Positions 8,818-15,258 of a stretch of DNA of 18,216 nt are shown piece after piece. The stretch is from the NCBI GenBank assembly GCA_905221505.1, contig CAJNDL010000039.1, positions 1-18,216 on the forward strand. The letters run 5' to 3'. The notes beneath the pieces were generated by a model that worked only from the letters and a program-made list of their open reading frames with translations, was not told the origin of the DNA and did not search any database. This DNA is from a bacterium (GTDB taxonomy: Bacteria; Bacillota; Bacilli; Lactobacillales; Streptococcaceae). The position numbers and the translations under genes are program-made. How positions within the stretch are numbered: the stretch's first letter is position 1; the number at the start of each line of letters is the position of its first letter.

Positions 8818-10359
8818 ATGAGTATTTTAGAAGTTAAAAACTTGAGTCACGGTTTTGGTGACCGTGCAATTTTCGAAGATGTATCCTTCCGTCTCCTCAA
8901 GGGGGAACATATCGGTCTGGTCGGTGCCAATGGTGAAGGGAAATCAACCTTTATGAGCATTGTGACTGGTAAGATGTTGCCAGATGAAGGGAAGGTGGAG
9001 TGGTCTAAATATGTGACTGCTGGTTATTTGGATCAGCACTCGGTCCTTGCTGAAGGCCAATCTGTTCGTGATGTGCTCCGTACAGCCTTTGATGAGTTAT
9101 TCAAAGCTGAGGTCCGTATCAATGATCTCTATATGGAAATGGCTGAAGACGGAGCGGATGTTGATGCTCTCATGGAAGAAGTGGGAGAACTCCAAGACCG
9201 TCTGGAGAGTCGTGATTTCTATACCTTGGATGCTAAGATTGATGAAGTGGCGCGTGCCCTTGGTGTTACGGACTTTGGCATGGATACGGATGTAACTTCT
9301 TTGTCAGGTGGGCAAAGAACCAAGGTTCTTTTGGCTAAACTCCTCCTTGAAAAGCCAGATATCTTGCTTCTTGACGAGCCGACCAACTACTTGGATGCTG
9401 AGCATATTGATTGGCTCAAGCGTTATCTCCAAAACTATGAGAATGCCTTTGTCCTTATTTCACATGATATCCCATTCCTGAATGACGTGATCAATATCGT
9501 CTATCATGTGGAAAACCAACAGCTGACGCGTTACTCTGGTGACTACTATCAGTTCCAAGAAGTCTATGCCATGAAGAAATCTCAGCTGGAGGCAGCCTAC
9601 GAACGTCAGCAGAAAGAAATTGCAGACCTTAAGGACTTTGTTGCCCGAAACAAAGCGCGTGTTGCAACACGAAATATGGCCATGTCTCGTCAGAAGAAAT
9701 TGGATAAGATGGATATTATCGAACTCCAAAGTGAGAAACCAAAACCATCCTTTGATTTTAAACCAGCTCGTACACCTGGGCGCTTTATCTTCCAAGCCAA
9801 GGATTTGCAGATTGGTTATGACCGTCCACTTACCAAGCCTTTGAATCTTACCTTTGAACGCAATCAAAAGGTTGCCATTATCGGTGCTAATGGTATCGGG
9901 AAAACAACTCTCTTGAAGAGTCTCTTGGGCATTATTCCGCCAATCGCTGGGGAAGTGGAACGTGGTGACTACCTAGAACTCGGTTACTTTGAACAAGAAG
10001 TAGAAGGTGGTAATCGTCAAACACCACTTGAGGCTGTTTGGAATGCCTTTCCAGCTCTCAACCAAGCAGAAGTCCGTGCAGCCCTTGCTCGTTGTGGTTT
10101 GACAACCAAGCATATCGAAAGCCAAATTCAGGTCTTGTCAGGTGGGGAACAAGCCAAGGTTCGTTTTTGTCTCTTGATGAATCGTGAAAACAATGTTTTA
10201 GTGCTGGACGAGCCGACCAACCATTTGGATGTGGATGCCAAGGATGAACTCAAACGCGCTCTTAAAGAATATAAGGGTTCTATCCTTATGGTCTGTCACG
10301 AACCAGACTTCTATGAAGGCTGGATGGACCAAATCTGGGATTTTAACAATCTAACTTAA
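8818..10359 (+). CDS. ABC-F family ATPase (soluble, duplicated ATP-binding cassettes)
   Basis: The 513-residue protein has two ATP-binding cassettes and no membrane segments, as in ribosome-binding ABC-F factors. Cassette 1 has Walker A GANGEGKST (36-44), LSGGQ (162-166) and LLLDEPTN (183-190). Cassette 2 has GANGIGKTT (356-364), LSGGE (440-444) and LVLDEPTN (461-468). The charged linker between them (about 245-305, rich in K, R, Q and E) is the P-site tRNA interaction motif region that enters the ribosome. I would place it nearer the housekeeping YbiT/YkpA-like members than Msr/Vga/Lsa resistance proteins, but that is a judgement from appearance. AAGGAA precedes the start. Only one base separates it from the VanZ-like gene, making it the last gene of the operon. 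Confidence 0.93.
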   Translation: MSILEVKNLSHGFGDRAIFEDVSFRLLKGEHIGLVGANGEGKSTFMSIVTGKMLPDEGKVEWSKYVTAGYLDQHSVLAEGQSVRDVLRTAFDELFKAEVRINDLYMEMAEDGADVDALMEEVGELQDRLESRDFYTLDAKIDEVARALGVTDFGMDTDVTSLSGGQRTKVLLAKLLLEKPDILLLDEPTNYLDAEHIDWLKRYLQNYENAFVLISHDIPFLNDVINIVYHVENQQLTRYSGDYYQFQEVYAMKKSQLEAAYERQQKEIADLKDFVARNKARVATRNMAMSRQKKLDKMDIIELQSEKPKPSFDFKPARTPGRFIFQAKDLQIGYDRPLTKPLNLTFERNQKVAIIGANGIGKTTLLKSLLGIIPPIAGEVERGDYLELGYFEQEVEGGNRQTPLEAVWNAFPALNQAEVRAALARCGLTTKHIESQIQVLSGGEQAKVRFCLLMNRENNVLVLDEPTNHLDVDAKDELKRALKEYKGSILMVCHEPDFYEGWMDQIWDFNNLT

Positions 10360-10374
10360 AAATGAGTATAAAAG

Positions 10375-10410
10375 AAATACAGTACCGAATGTGGGTACTG
10401 TATTTTTGGG
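10375..10410. terminator. Bidirectional terminator between the ABC-F gene and slrA
   Basis: AAATACAGTACC (10375-10386) pairs perfectly over 12 bases with GGTACTGTATTT (10394-10405) around a 7-base loop. T runs follow on the plus strand and, as A-rich plus-strand sequence, on the minus side too. It serves two convergent genes. Confidence 0.92.
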
Positions 10411-10413
10411 TTT

Positions 10414-11217
10414 TTAAGATTTAAAATCGTAGTCTTTCACTACTTCGATGCTATCGATAGTAATAGCAGTAGTTGGTTTGTCTTTTTCATCTTTTTCAGC
10501 TTTAGCAATCTTATCTACAACATCCATACCGTCAATTACTTGACCAAAGACTGGGTGTTTACCATCTAGACTAGGATTTCCACCTTCTTTATAGGCTTCG
10601 ATGATTTTCTTTGGATACTTGCTTGTAGGGAGTTTAGCTGAGGTATCTGTGGAGTTTTGGTTGATGAAGAATTGACTACCGTTGGTGTTTGGTTGACCAG
10701 TATTTGCCATCGCAAGTGCACCACGGATGTTATAGAGATAAGGAGTGATCTCGTTTTTGAAACCAGTTCCCTTGTCTTTTGTCTTATCCTTGTCATGCCA
10801 GATAGACTGACCACCTGTACCATCTCCTTTTGGATCTCCAGTTTGGACCATAAAGCCATCGATGACACGGTGGAAGGTAATGCCGTTATAGTAGCCTTCT
10901 TTAGCATGAGTGAGGAAGTTTTCAACTGCTAGAGGAGCCAGTTTAGGGAAGAGCTTAATGCGGATATCTCCTTGACTTGTGTGGAGAATCACTTCAGCCT
11001 CGTCTTCAGCAACTTCTTTAGATAGTTGTGGGAAATAGGCGTTTTCGTTTGTTAAAGCATCGTTTAACTCCTTGGCAGATTGAGCAGCTGCTTTAGAACT
11101 TTCTTCAGCAGCGAGACTTGAATCTACATAATCATCACCACGCAAACTACGTTGGATGCTACTACATCCAGCTAGGGCTACAGTAGATAGTAAAAGAAGG
11201 GTTGCTAGTTTTTTCAT
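10414..11217 (-). CDS. slrA: Cyclophilin-type peptidyl-prolyl isomerase lipoprotein
   Basis: The protein is a membrane-anchored cyclophilin on the outer face of the cell that speeds proline isomerisation in exported proteins. The 267 residues begin with a lipoprotein signal peptide ([18 protein letters not shown]), with lipobox LAGC and acylated Cys18. A serine/alanine/glutamate-rich linker follows, then a cyclophilin domain from about 73 to 262. Domain motifs include [17 protein letters not shown] (with the catalytic arginine), GTGGQSIW, and GSQFFINQN. It matches the pneumococcal streptococcal lipoprotein rotamase SlrA in length and gene order. AGAGGA lies 6 bases before the ATG. It is transcribed alone from its own promoter. 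Confidence 0.94.
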   Translation of the reverse strand: MKKLATLLLLSTVALAGCSSIQRSLRGDDYVDSSLAAEESSKAAAQSAKELNDALTNENAYFPQLSKEVAEDEAEVILHTSQGDIRIKLFPKLAPLAVENFLTHAKEGYYNGITFHRVIDGFMVQTGDPKGDGTGGQSIWHDKDKTKDKGTGFKNEITPYLYNIRGALAMANTGQPNTNGSQFFINQNSTDTSAKLPTSKYPKKIIEAYKEGGNPSLDGKHPVFGQVIDGMDVVDKIAKAEKDEKDKPTTAITIDSIEVVKDYDFKS

Positions 11218-11246
11218 TCTGTTCCTCTCAAAAATTCATTTCTACC

Positions 11247-11275
11247 ATTGTACCCTAAAAGGAAGTGGATTTCAA
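11247..11275 (-). promoter_or_regulatory. slrA promoter
   Basis: On the minus strand, TTGAAA (11270-11275) and TACAAT (11247-11252) are 17 bases apart, about 30 bases before the slrA start. The -35 lies only 14 bases past the stop codon of the HAD gene, and no terminator is visible between them, so some readthrough is possible. Confidence 0.82.
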
Positions 11276-11288
11276 ATATCAATGGAGA

Positions 11289-12101
11289 TTATTCTGCTAA
11301 CACATATAACTTTATAGCTTGGCTTACTCCATTTTGTTCATTAGAATCTGTTACTGCATTTGCACAGGATTTGACATCTGTTGGTGCATTTCCCATTGCA
11401 ATACCAAGGCCTGCGGTTTCAATCATGGGAACATCATTATAATTGTCACCCAAAGTCATAATCTCCTTTGGGGAAATTTGATAGTAGTTAGCCAATTCTA
11501 ACAGAGCCTGTTTTTTAGATACTTGATTATGTGTGACTTCAAGATAGTTATCCTTGGAGAGATAAAAATCGGTTTGAGGGAAATCCATAATGGATAAGGT
11601 GTTTTGCAGTTTTTGTATAGTGTCTGCTTTATCAATTAATAATAGTTTATGAACAAGAGTATGTTCCTCTTTTATAAAATCTGTTATAGATGTAACTTTT
11701 GGACTTTCTCCCGTAATATCGGCTTCGATTTGTACCCATTTATCTAAAGTATTAACAAACCAATCTTGTCCAGAATAAACATTGATAGAAACTGTCGGAA
11801 ATTCTCTTTTTAAAAAATCATGAAGAAATACCAATTCATTTTTATCAATAGAATGCTGACTTAGAACCTCATCCCCCTTACTGATTAGGGCACCGTTATA
11901 ACATGCGATTGGGAAGTTACTAATACCTAGTTCTTTAGAGATTGGAGCAATACCGAGAGGTGAGCGAGCAGAAGCTAAGACAAAAGGGATTTCTTTTTGT
12001 TTTAAAATTGGCATCAGTTCTGGCAAATAAGAGTCTATCTGGTGATTTTTGTCTAAAATTGTTCCGTCAATATCGCTTATAATCAATTTAATATTTGTCA
12101 T
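11289..12101 (-). CDS. Cof-type HAD-IIB sugar-phosphatase-like hydrolase
   Basis: The 270-residue protein is a HAD-superfamily phosphatase with the C2B cap of the Cof/YidA group. Motif I is DIDGT (Asp10 nucleophile, Asp12 acid/base). Motif II is in VLASARS, the cap spans about 85-190, and a motif III lysine (near 195) follows in the QVSKKQAL segment. Motif IV is LGDNYNDVPM, whose aspartates bind magnesium. Such enzymes dephosphorylate sugar phosphates, FMN or pyridoxal phosphate, and the sequence does not identify the substrate. GAGG lies 6 bases before the ATG, inside the end of the deoR-type gene. The pairing with a DeoR sugar-phosphate sensor suggests a sugar phosphate is the signal or substrate (inferred). 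Confidence 0.93.
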   Translation of the reverse strand: MTNIKLIISDIDGTILDKNHQIDSYLPELMPILKQKEIPFVLASARSPLGIAPISKELGISNFPIACYNGALISKGDEVLSQHSIDKNELVFLHDFLKREFPTVSINVYSGQDWFVNTLDKWVQIEADITGESPKVTSITDFIKEEHTLVHKLLLIDKADTIQKLQNTLSIMDFPQTDFYLSKDNYLEVTHNQVSKKQALLELANYYQISPKEIMTLGDNYNDVPMIETAGLGIAMGNAPTDVKSCANAVTDSNEQNGVSQAIKLYVLAE

Positions 12102-12113
12102 AGTTAACCTCTT

Positions 12114-12857
12114 TTAAAATAGAATAGTTGTTTTACCATCTAAAGATTTCTGAATTTCTATATCGGGTTCTTTGTCTGTAATCCAATAATCAAAATCAGC
12201 TAGTTTAGAAAGAATAAAGTGAGAGTGTTTGCTTATTTTACTGGTTTCAGCCAGTAAGACACGAGTTTTGCTTGTTTTAAATGCTCTCTTTTTCATTAGA
12301 ACATCTTCTTGGTCTTCAAAACTAACTTGACCATCTGAAAGACTTGCAGCTCCAAAAAAAGCTAAATCAAACTTAATAGAGTTTAAAATGTCCGATTCTT
12401 CTAATGAGTAATAGAAACGATTCTCTTTATGAAATCGTCCACCTAGAATGTGAAAATCGACATTTTCTTTCCCTCCTAGAATAAGCGCATTATCTAATGA
12501 ATGGCTGAAAATAGTAACTTTTTTATCTGTTATTTTTGCTAACTCAAGTACAGTTGTTGAAACATCATAGAAAATTAATTGTGATTCAGAAATAAGTTGG
12601 GTAGCTAAATGAGCAATTTTCTCTTTTTCTTTGGAAGACTGTTCTGCTCGACCTTGAAAACCAAGAATCCTTTGCTTTTGAATTGGCAATAAACCTCCAT
12701 GAGTTCTTTTTGCTCGTTTCTCTTTTGCGAGAATAGAAAAATCTCTGCGGATGGTATCTTTGGATACTTGGAAATAGTCAACCATTTCTTTTGCTGATAG
12801 ACTTCCTCTATCCTCTAAAAGTTTAATGATTTCTTCTAATCGTTGTTCTTGGTACAT
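12114..12857 (-). CDS. DeoR-family transcriptional regulator
   Basis: The 247-residue protein starts with the classic DeoR N-terminus (MYQEQRLEEIIKLLEDRG), an HTH reading LSAKEMVDYFQVSKDTIRRD, and the THGG hinge near 65-69. The C-terminal sugar-phosphate-sensing domain (about 75-230) contains YDVSTTVLELA, ILGGRF, FFGAASLSDGQVS and ETSKISKHS. The sugar-phosphate loop usually reads D-x-G-[ST]-T, and here the glycine is serine (DVSTT). An in-frame start at 12908 would add 17 residues but overlaps the -35. The ATG at 12857 is preferred because AGAGGG lies 7 bases before it. It is the promoter-proximal gene of an operon with the HAD hydrolase 12 bases downstream. Confidence 0.94.
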   Translation of the reverse strand: MYQEQRLEEIIKLLEDRGSLSAKEMVDYFQVSKDTIRRDFSILAKEKRAKRTHGGLLPIQKQRILGFQGRAEQSSKEKEKIAHLATQLISESQLIFYDVSTTVLELAKITDKKVTIFSHSLDNALILGGKENVDFHILGGRFHKENRFYYSLEESDILNSIKFDLAFFGAASLSDGQVSFEDQEDVLMKKRAFKTSKTRVLLAETSKISKHSHFILSKLADFDYWITDKEPDIEIQKSLDGKTTILF

Positions 12858-12873
12858 ATGAATTCCCTCTTTC

Positions 12874-12908
12874 AATACTAATATACCTCTTTTGTAAGTA
12901 TTTGTCAA
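12874..12908 (-). promoter_or_regulatory. Promoter and possible operator of the deoR-HAD operon
   Basis: On the minus strand, TTGACA (12903-12908) and TATATT (12880-12885) are exactly 17 bases apart, a near-perfect promoter. Inverted AATACT (12874-12879) and AGTATT (12897-12902) flank the -10 and spacer. They are a plausible operator for autoregulation, though 6-base arms in AT-rich DNA are weak evidence. Confidence 0.8.
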
Positions 12909-12944
12909 TAATTGTAATGTTTTATAAGTGTTTTAGATGATTTA

Positions 12945-12972
12945 CAAAAAAATCAACCTGACTTGGTTGATT
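12945..12972 (-). terminator. Terminator after the SAP-like gene remnant
   Basis: On the minus strand, AATCAACC pairs perfectly with GGTTGATT (plus positions 12951-12958 and 12965-12972) and is followed by a run of T. The stem overlaps the stop codon of the remnant. Its survival suggests the original gene was a transcription unit ending here. Confidence 0.88.
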
Positions 12973-13330
12973 AAAGATTTTTCTTTGGATGACGGTCGAT
13001 AATTTCCTGGTACTGTTCCAGTATCTGCTCCCCCTTTGGAGTCAATTTGTAGCCACGAATTGAAAAGTGACTTGCTAATGCTTCTTCTGAAAAGTTGTCA
13101 TGAAGGGCTTGATCCAGATCGGCAGCCTTCATCTTAGAAAGACCTGTAATTCCCTTGCTTTTCAGAATATTCTTTTTCATTGTAGCATTTAGATGGTCAA
13201 GTGAATCAAAAGCAGTTTCAATGACAGTATAACCTTTTTCTACCAGAGTTTTTAGATGTTTTGGGGCATCAATGCCATAAGTGTACTCAAAGTATTTAGG
13301 AAACGAGATCTTAAGAAAGTTCGTAAAGCA
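12971..13330 (-). pseudogene. 3' remnant of a SAP-domain-like protein gene
   Basis: The open frame from 13330 down to the stop at 12971 encodes 119 residues of convincing protein, but there is no ATG, GTG or TTG before residue 51, and an in-frame TGA lies at 13331-13333. The only ATG, at 13180, has no ribosome binding site and falls in the middle of conserved-looking sequence: FPKYFEYTYGIDAPKHLKTL and KGYTVIETAFDSLDHLNAT precede it. The part after it has a SAP-like helix-turn-helix (MKKNILKSKGITGLSKMKAA) and a C-terminus GYKLTPKGEQILEQ...IIDRHPKK, typical of Firmicute SAP-domain proteins of unknown role. The 5' end appears lost near 13305-13330. The family call comes from memory of such C-termini. 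Confidence 0.7.
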
Positions 13331-13446
13331 TCACAATTAGTAAACGTTAATTCGAAAGAATTACTATATTTTAAAAGAGCACATTTTCAAAGGATTTTTT
13401 CTTTTGGCTTCAATTCCTAATTCTTAATACTAGGTCTCGAAAAAAA
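13331..13446. other. AT-rich non-coding stretch between the remnant and the XRE gene
   Basis: No frame is open in a gene-like way. The only structure noticed is a small perfect dyad, TAATTC-GAAA-GAATTA (13348-13363). The stretch probably contains the junction where the 5' part of the SAP-like gene was lost, but I could not identify an insertion sequence end. Confidence 0.5.
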
Positions 13447-13671
13447 TTATGCTTCCTCTTTCTGTCTGAGTTCAAAGAGGTCTTCTACTTTCAGATTAAA
13501 AACTTGAGCAATTTTAAGAGCCATTTCCAGCGAAGGATTATAACGATTGTTTTCCAAGTGCAGAATTGTCTCGCGTCGCATGCCGATGCGGTCGGCTAAC
13601 TCCTGCTGGGTCATGCCTGTGGATTCACGAACAGATTTGAGATTAGTAATAATCTTGCTTTCTTTGGCCAT
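13447..13671 (-). CDS. Small XRE-family HTH regulator
   Basis: The 74-residue protein is little more than a Cro/CI-type helix-turn-helix: LKSVRESTGMTQQELADRIG, then MRRETILHLENNRYNPSLEM, and a KIAQVFNLKVEDLF tail. Proteins of this YozG-like size often control an adjacent membrane protein gene. Its ribosome binding site (AGAGGA) overlaps the stop codon of the membrane protein gene, which ends 2 bases before this start, so the two are translationally linked. It probably binds the palindromes at 14287-14334. No terminator hairpin is visible after it, only a T-rich run. Confidence 0.92.
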   Translation of the reverse strand: MAKESKIITNLKSVRESTGMTQQELADRIGMRRETILHLENNRYNPSLEMALKIAQVFNLKVEDLFELRQKEEA

Positions 13672-13673
13672 GC

Positions 13674-14270
13674 TTATCCTCTACGTTCCAAGATAAAATA
13701 AACAAACGCAAAGATGCAAATCAGGGCAGCTATGCTAATAAATATCTGGCCCATGTAAAGAGTGAGAGACCCCATATACCCAATGATAATTGCTAGGATC
13801 ATCAGTGCGCCTAGTATAAAAACAAACATCAAGCTAGTTGCCTTTGCTAAATTAGCATAAAAGCGTTCGTCCGGAGTTTCCTTGACATTTTTCAAACAGA
13901 AAAAACCAAATAGAATCACTTCAATAACGAGGCCAATTCCCAAAATCCATTCTTTAATACCAGAACTTACGATTGGGGTCGCAACCCAAATCCCTACTGT
14001 ATAAAAAATGCTTGCTGCAAAAATAAGTATCGCGTAAAGCTTAGCAGACAAGTCAAAAATAGTCTTTCCCTTACTTTTCTGACTCTTATGAGGCCATGGT
14101 TTCATATGTAGCCAGCCCCAAATAGCTACAATCTGACCTAACACTGAAATACCAGCAATAACTAACTTGGGCCCCCAACTAAGATTAGAACCAAATAAAA
14201 CAATAAAATCAATAAAGAGAGCTACGGCAATCATTGCAATGAGGCCACGCATTTTTTGACTTTTTTTCAT
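13674..14270 (-). CDS. Multi-pass membrane protein paired with the XRE regulator
   Basis: The 198-residue protein has about six hydrophobic segments, near residues 8-27, 34-54, 77-98, 105-126, 141-163 and 170-190. Between segments 4 and 5 it carries KETPDERFYANLAKATS. A DERxxxxxxKA motif before a membrane helix is typical of small Firmicute membrane proteins of unknown function encoded with XRE regulators (DUF2178/DUF3796-like). I cannot assign a domain with certainty. An in-frame start at 14306 would add 12 residues but lies inside the palindrome. The ATG at 14270 has AAGGAG 6 bases upstream and is preferred. The gene is first in the operon. The role could be stress sensing or immunity-like, but nothing in the sequence decides. 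Confidence 0.85.
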   Translation of the reverse strand: MKKSQKMRGLIAMIAVALFIDFIVLFGSNLSWGPKLVIAGISVLGQIVAIWGWLHMKPWPHKSQKSKGKTIFDLSAKLYAILIFAASIFYTVGIWVATPIVSSGIKEWILGIGLVIEVILFGFFCLKNVKETPDERFYANLAKATSLMFVFILGALMILAIIIGYMGSLTLYMGQIFISIAALICIFAFVYFILERRG

Positions 14271-14286
14271 GATAGACTCCTTTTTT

Positions 14287-14306
14287 GTGTTATAAATATA
14301 TAACAC
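14287..14306. promoter_or_regulatory. Palindrome 1, likely XRE operator (downstream site)
   Basis: GTGTTATA-AATA-TATAACAC has perfect 8-base arms. It lies between the promoter -10 and the ribosome binding site of the membrane protein gene, where a bound repressor would block transcription. Confidence 0.65.
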
Positions 14307-14316
14307 TTAAATTTTA

Positions 14317-14334
14317 TGTTATAAATATATCACA
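14317..14334. promoter_or_regulatory. Palindrome 2, likely XRE operator (promoter site)
   Basis: TGTTATA-AATA-TATCACA repeats palindrome 1 with one arm mismatch. The two cores are 29 bases apart, close to three helical turns. This copy contains the promoter -10. Confidence 0.65.
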
Positions 14335-14352
14335 TTTAAATTTAGAAAGCAA
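14324..14352 (-). promoter_or_regulatory. Promoter of the membrane protein-XRE operon
   Basis: On the minus strand, TTGCTT (14347-14352) and an extended -10, TGATATATT (hexamer at 14324-14329), are 17 bases apart. The -10 is embedded in palindrome 2. Confidence 0.65.
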
Positions 14353-14420
14353 GAATTTATGTGCCAAGGTGGCAATTATTTGAAAAATTTTTTTAATAAA
14401 AGCCCTCGATAGTTAAAAAA

Positions 14421-14549
14421 CTAAAGAATTCTTTGAAGCAATGCATCGGATGATATGAAGGGTTTGACTTGGTGTTCTTTATAAAATGTTTCTAAAATAG
14501 TATTTATGACATTCTCTTTCTGATTTTTCTTTAAAAGTATAACAAATTT
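14421..14549 (-). pseudogene. Possible gene remnant, 42 codons without a start
   Basis: Between the XRE operon and rpsP, the minus strand has an open frame from an in-frame TAG (14550-14552) to a TAG stop at 14421. It contains no ATG, GTG or other clear start. The predicted peptide (KNQKENVINTILETFYKE, then HQVKPFISSDALLQRIL) has protein-like composition and helix periodicity and looks like the C-terminus of a larger lost protein. I do not recognise the family. A chance open frame of this length in AT-rich DNA is possible. Confidence 0.3.
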
Positions 14550-14590
14550 CTAAATGGTTTAAAAAATTTATAGTCTGTCAAGTTTTTTTC

Positions 14591-14618
14591 TTGACACCTG
14601 TCAGAAATCTGCTATAAT
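14591..14618 (+). promoter_or_regulatory. Promoter of rpsP-khpA
   Basis: TTGACA (14591-14596) and TATAAT (14613-14618) are 16 bases apart, and the -10 has a TGC extension. This is one of the strongest promoters in the window, as expected for a ribosomal protein gene. The -35 is nested in two dyads: TGTCAAG...CTTGACA (14576-14596) and TGACA-CC-TGTCA (14592-14603). Confidence 0.9.
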
Positions 14619-14630
14619 AGAACATGTGCT

Positions 14631-14647
14631 AAATAGCTCAGCTATTT
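14631..14647 (+). promoter_or_regulatory. 5' leader hairpin of rpsP
   Basis: AAATAGC-TCA-GCTATTT has perfect 7-base arms and begins about 6 bases after the expected transcription start. A hairpin at the 5' end may protect the message. Any control role is speculative. Confidence 0.45.
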
Positions 14648-14682
14648 CACCGAAATAAAAAATAAGAAAAGAGACTTTAAAA

Positions 14683-14955
14683 ATGGCAGTTAAAATCCGT
14701 TTGACTCGTATGGGTTCTAAGAAAAAACCTTTCTACCGTATCAACGTAGCAGATTCACGTTCACCACGTGACGGACGTTTCATCGAAACAGTTGGAACTT
14801 ACAACCCACTTGTTGCTGAAAACCAAGTGACTTTGAAAGAAGACCGCGTTCTTGCATGGTTGGCTGATGGAGCTCAACCTTCAGATACAGTTCGCAACAT
14901 CCTTTCAAAAGAAGGTGTATTGAAAAAATTCCACGATTCTAAATTCTCAAAATAA
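14683..14955 (+). CDS. rpsP: 30S ribosomal protein S16
   Basis: S16 is a small-subunit protein needed for 30S assembly. The 90 residues start with the family signature ([20 protein letters not shown]) followed by [15 protein letters not shown] and VGTYNPL. The length is normal. The region before the ATG (AAAAGAGACTTTAAAA) offers only GAGA as a Shine-Dalgarno match, weak for a ribosomal protein. The gene is co-transcribed with khpA 19 bases downstream, a pairing conserved in streptococci and many Firmicutes. Confidence 0.98.
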   Translation: MAVKIRLTRMGSKKKPFYRINVADSRSPRDGRFIETVGTYNPLVAENQVTLKEDRVLAWLADGAQPSDTVRNILSKEGVLKKFHDSKFSK

Positions 14956-14974
14956 GTTTAAAGTAGGTTGACAG

Positions 14975-15214
14975 ATGGATACGATTGAAAATCTCATTAT
15001 TGCGATTGTGAAACCCTTGATTTCACAACCAGATGCCTTAACTATCAAGATTGAAGATACACCAGAGTTTTTGGAATATCATTTGGATCTTGATCAAAGC
15101 GATGTGGGTCGTGTAATCGGTCGTAAGGGTCGCACTATTTCTGCGATAAGAACGATTGTCTACTCTGTCCCAACTGAAGACAAAAAAGTAAGAATCGTTA
15201 TTGACGAAAAATAA
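14975..15214 (+). CDS. khpA: KH-domain RNA-binding protein KhpA
   Basis: The 79-residue protein is a single type II KH domain with the RNA-contacting GxxG loop as GRKG (49-52, in [16 protein letters not shown]). In pneumococcus KhpA pairs with KhpB (EloR/Jag), binds many RNAs, and helps control cell elongation. It lies directly downstream of rpsP, as in other streptococci. A strong terminator follows within 5 bases of the stop. Confidence 0.96.
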   Translation: MDTIENLIIAIVKPLISQPDALTIKIEDTPEFLEYHLDLDQSDVGRVIGRKGRTISAIRTIVYSVPTEDKKVRIVIDEK

Positions 15215-15218
15215 GAAG

Positions 15219-15244
15219 AGCGGGACGAAGGTCTCGCTTTTTTT
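15219..15244 (+). terminator. Terminator after khpA
   Basis: AGCGGGAC (15219-15226) pairs with GTCTCGCT (15231-15238) with one G-T pair around GAAG, followed by a run of T. It separates rpsP-khpA from the MazG-like gene only 3 bases before that gene's ribosome binding site. Confidence 0.88.
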
Positions 15245-15246
15245 GC

Positions 15247-15252
15247 AAGGAG
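15247..15252 (+). promoter_or_regulatory. Ribosome binding site that points to an ATA start
   Basis: AAGGAG is perfectly placed 6 bases before an ATA codon at 15259 that opens the MazG-like frame. No ATG, GTG, TTG or CTG lies in frame between the upstream in-frame TGA (15202-15204) and 15349. Confidence 0.7.
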
Positions 15253-15258
15253 CAGGAT

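Noticed and set aside
8818..10359. ABC-F gene as an antibiotic resistance factor
   Set aside because: The context is core genome and the sequence looks like a housekeeping ABC-F member rather than Msr, Vga, Lsa or Optr types; the point cannot be settled from sequence alone.
12858..12908. A 17-residue longer N-terminus for the DeoR regulator
   Set aside because: Its start coincides with the promoter -35; the later ATG has a proper ribosome binding site and the standard family N-terminus.
13348..13363. Small dyad TAATTC-GAAA-GAATTA as an insertion sequence end or RUP/BOX element
   Set aside because: It is short, AT-rich and shows no resemblance I can recognise to BOX, RUP or SPRITE repeats.
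14362..14374. TGCCA-AGG-TGGCA as an operator upstream of the XRE operon
   Set aside because: Five-base arms with a three-base loop are too short to support a claim without conservation data.
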